Shown here one piece after another: positions 61,405 through 64,000 of a DNA stretch of 64,000 bases (position 1 is its first letter; each line of letters starts with the position of its first letter). Both the position numbers and the translations under genes were made by a program. The stretch spans positions 62,001 through 126,000 of the forward strand of contig JAQMWT010000351.1 in NCBI GenBank assembly GCA_029834535.1, written 5' to 3'. The stretch comes from Chrysophaeum taylorii (lineage: Eukaryota > Sar > Pelagophyceae > Pelagomonadales > Pelagomonadaceae). The notes beneath the pieces are model-generated. The model worked only from the letters and a program-made list of their open reading frames with translations, had not been told where the DNA came from and searched no databases.

Positions 61405-63898
61405 AATAATAATAAGGGATCCGTCAAGTTTGGTCAAAAAGTTTGGTGAATTTCTCTCATGTTTGCTCGATTTTGATGTATGATTAAGGAAAAACTCACA
61501 TGTGTGGTCACTTTCCATAGAAGTTTGGTCAGTTAAGTTTGGCCGCTCCTCCGAAGTTGCATTAAGTTTGATCAATCAACCCTTCAAGTTTGATTAATTT
61601 CCTTGTAAGTTTGGTCAACAAGTTTGATCACTACTCCTCAAACTTCCACAGTATTGACCAAACTTCGGCTTTTAAAATCAAACTTAAGGAGGCTTTTTAA
61701 GGGGACGCGTGAGCGCTATTGGTGCGAAAATGCTTTTAAAACGAAAGCTAGGTGCTGCAGCTACGCAGAATCTACCGTGGCGTTACACGCGCGGCATGGA
61801 CACCCCCCCATGACCGCCTTAGGAGGTCCGTCCTAAGACAGCACGGCGATACGCAAGGAGAGCGGGCAGCGACTCGCGGCCCCGAGAGCAGATTCCCACG
61901 GCTTGGCGTACTTAAGCTGGGCCCATTCTCGTACCTTCCATCGTTCGTAGAAGCCACCCAAACCGCGACTGACCACGGTGGTGTTGCCGTGGTCGTGCGT
62001 CATTCTTCAACAACAAGCGGACATAGGACACCAGACTTACACGGTCTGCGTGAGACGGATCACCCCATTCTGCATCCCAAAACTCGAGAGGGAGCGCGTC
62101 TTTGATAATCGACTCGGGGTTGAGAACGCGAAACTCGACGACCTCGAGAAACTGCGCGAGCAACGCCCCTCGAGCACCCAAAGATTGTAGTCCCACACTT
62201 GTGCGGGACCGTACAGGACCACGTTCAGGAGTTCCTCACCGTCGCGTACCCGATCCGGAGTTAGCTGTCCAGCTTGATCATGGGACGGCAACGCGAGCAC
62301 GTGCCGTTACGCCAGCATAAACAACTCGCACGACCGTAAGAGAACACCTCCTTATCCTCCTCCTCCTCGCGCATCTCGACAACCCCGCCCTGCCGCAAGA
62401 TCTCCCCGGGAGCTGCTGCTGCACCGTCGAGCACTGTACGAGAAAGTCGGCAAATACAAGCTGCGGCGCGAAGGGATGTCAAGACGTCGACAGCCTCGTT
62501 CCGGAAGATCGCCGACACCACCCCTGTAATTCTAACCCAGTCATCAGTACGAGTCTAAAATATGACAAGTTTGATGTGATTGTTCGAAATTTGATCACAC
62601 CAAATTGAATGCCTCCAAGTTTGACCATACACACGCATCAACATGCGAACACTCGCAGAACAACATATACAAACAAGGCCTGCGCAAGACAACGCTGATA
62701 CCACGCTGTTTCGTCGCCCAAGATTATTCGGATGCGCCTTATTAGTTCGATGTTTATGACAGACTACAGCGAACGATCCCGGTTCGTCATCTCGTGCCTT
62801 TAGCGGATGACACTGTTGCAGATGTCTATCAAACGCATATGCCGAGAAGAGCCGCCTGACAGACTGAATAACTAACTAACTAACTTCAGACCTCTCCCGA
62901 GCATGGGAGCCAGGCCGGACCGGCAGGAGCCGGTGCGGAATCACAGAGGCAAATCACGCAGTTGTGGGGCAGAGGCGAGGGATGAGGACGGACTTGTTGA
63001 TGGTGGACCGCCACTGCGCGGTCTTGTGCGAGGTCGTGCAAAAGCGTCGCAGGCCGCGGACGTGTTGGTCCACGAACAATCGACCTGTCCGTCGCGCTCT
63101 GCCCAACCGAGCGAACCCCATCCCAACACGGACTTTCCGGGTGCTAACCGGCCAGCGAGCCGCCTCCTCCATAAAGCCCTTGATGAGGACCGACACGGCC
63201 TCGCAGAAGTGCTTCGCGCGATAGCTGGATCTTTGTCGGCAAGAAGGTTCGGAGCAGGTGTGCCTTTTAGCACACGTGACGGTATTTTCTACTTGCACAT
63301 CACAACGAGCAGCACGCACATAAACGCTGCATCTTGCATATAGCACTTGAACGACAGCGCTGTCGCGCTGTAGACCATGTTGTACACGCCGTCAACTTGC
63401 TGCCCGTGTCGAACATCATCTGCTGCAAGTCGGCCTCGAGAACACACATGCTGAACTTGGCATCTTGGTCAGATCGAGTAAAGTGGAGCCTCGTATTTGC
63501 GCGCTCTGAGCTGCGACAGCGTACTCGGCGATCTCTCATAGTCGTTTACCTTCGCCTGGGCACGCGACTTCTTGTTTTCTTTCTCGGCGTCGTGGTCAAC
63601 CGACGTCGGCGTGTTACCACCACGCTCCCGCTCGACCTGAGCGAAGCCCGCATCGATACCGTGTTCGTTTCGAAGTCGAAGGACGATCCGGAGTCACAGC
63701 GCGACGTGCAGAACCGCTGAAAGCTTGATCACGGCGGGCCTTGTTTTGTCATCGAACCGTATGTTTGCTCTCTAAGAGTACAAGTTTAGTCAACCAAGAG
63801 ACGGATTGACCAAACTTAAGTGACCAAACTTGTTGAAGGTTTACGGTGACCAAACTTATATGGTGGTTGGAAACTTGACTTTTCCCTAATAATAATAT
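61405..63898 (+). mobile_element. Mutator-like candidate element with CCAAACTT-rich ends and 10-bp duplication
   Basis: Left end 61415 (AGGGATCCGTCAAGTTTGG) and right end 63888 (CAAACTTGACTTTTCCCT type) form a short imperfect inverted repeat AGGGANNNGTCAAGTTT. It is flanked by direct AATAATAATA at 61405-61414 and 63889-63898. Both ends carry arrays of AAGTTTGGTC/GACCAAACTT, plus an internal cluster at 62560-62630. A 9-10-bp duplication and motif-rich long ends fit Mutator-like elements. The simple-sequence target means the exact duplication length cannot be fixed. No transposase was recognised inside. The left 480 bp matches 30460-30970 inverted. A LINE 3' end sits within. Confidence 0.6.
62866..63100 (-). 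mobile_element. LINE 3'-end fragment inside the CCAAACTT-end element
   Basis: A TAAC/GTTA array (62870-62885), then the conserved 3' UTR (GACCTCTCCCGAGCATGGGA) and, on the minus strand, LLHDLAQDRA followed in another frame by QWRSTINKSVLIPRLCP and stop. It is the same family as 28.85 kb and 5.07 kb, 5'-truncated and with a frame offset. Confidence 0.65.
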
Positions 63899-64000
63899 TA
63901 CAAGTGCAGGCCAGTAAGTTCACCTAGTCCCAATCTCTAACCCTAGTAAGTTTAGGTCTGGTCCCAGTAAGTTTCATATAACTTATTATAAGTTCACCTG
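63899..64000 (-). mobile_element. PIF1-associated GTGAACTTACTGG motif array, running off the right edge
   Basis: Contains AAGTGCAGGCCAGTAAGTTCAC, as at 1.88 and 43.66 kb, and further CCAGTAAGTT units to the window end. By analogy the helicase coding end should lie to the right of the window on the minus strand. Confidence 0.45.

Overview
This looks like nuclear DNA of a eukaryotic alga, most likely a stramenopile (ochrophyte, perhaps pelagophyte-like). The evidence is GC-rich coding sequence, mostly intronless genes with one gene carrying short GT-AG introns, a betaine-lipid synthase, a secreted protein with a Cys-rich domain I associate from memory with ochrophytes, RAP-domain organelle RNA proteins, and many algal-type transposon relics (Crypton, hAT, PIF1-helicase/Helitron-like, LINE). 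No rRNA, convincing tRNA or CRISPR was seen. The species cannot be named from the sequence alone.

Layout. 1-2 kb: a Crypton-type tyrosine-recombinase gene running off the left edge, and the 3' end of a PIF1-helicase element. 2.2-4.5 kb: a 19-repeat ankyrin protein. 4.5-8.6 kb: LINE tail, short dispersed repeats and an inverted 3' half of a hAT transposon. 8.8-16.2 kb is the densest host-gene block: a secreted protein, a frame-disrupted YccV-domain gene, ADAT1-type tRNA adenosine deaminase, an EF-hand protein, and a TLC-BtaA-BtaB betaine-lipid synthase. 16.6-19.8 kb: a frame-disrupted NACHT-WD40 gene. 19.8-31 kb is mainly transposon-rich and gene-poor, with one end-to-end hAT copy flanked by a perfect 8-bp duplication, LINE 3' ends, and one end of an element with CCAAACTT-rich termini. 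31.1-38.8 kb: one large gene of about ten exons joining a fatty-acyl-AMP ligase, a carrier-protein-like segment and a membrane module with three hexapeptide subdomains like the C-terminus of epsilon-poly-lysine synthase (NRPS terminal domain). 39-47.7 kb: sparse small genes and relics, including a small membrane protein, a multi-pass membrane protein, a PIF1 helicase relic, and a direct-repeat-bounded cassette. 47.7-55.2 kb: a secreted protein, a RING/B-box protein with an in-frame stop, and a RAP-domain protein made of 13 near-identical 37-residue repeats. 55.5-57 kb: a CCHC-bearing fossil. 58.5-61.3 kb: a pseudokinase fused to kinesin-light-chain-type TPRs. 61.4-64 kb: a Mutator-like candidate element bounded by a 10-bp duplication, with a LINE 3' end inside and the PIF1-associated motif at the right edge.

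Themes. Several repeat-protein genes (ANK, WD40, RAP) have tandem repeats that are nearly identical at DNA level, which implies recent repeat expansion or homogenisation. The most unusual gene is the FAAL-carrier-membrane protein. The lipid-related pair (betaine lipid synthase and fatty-acyl-AMP ligase) is notable but not clustered. Exon joins, domain names and families were recognised by eye; no searches were run.
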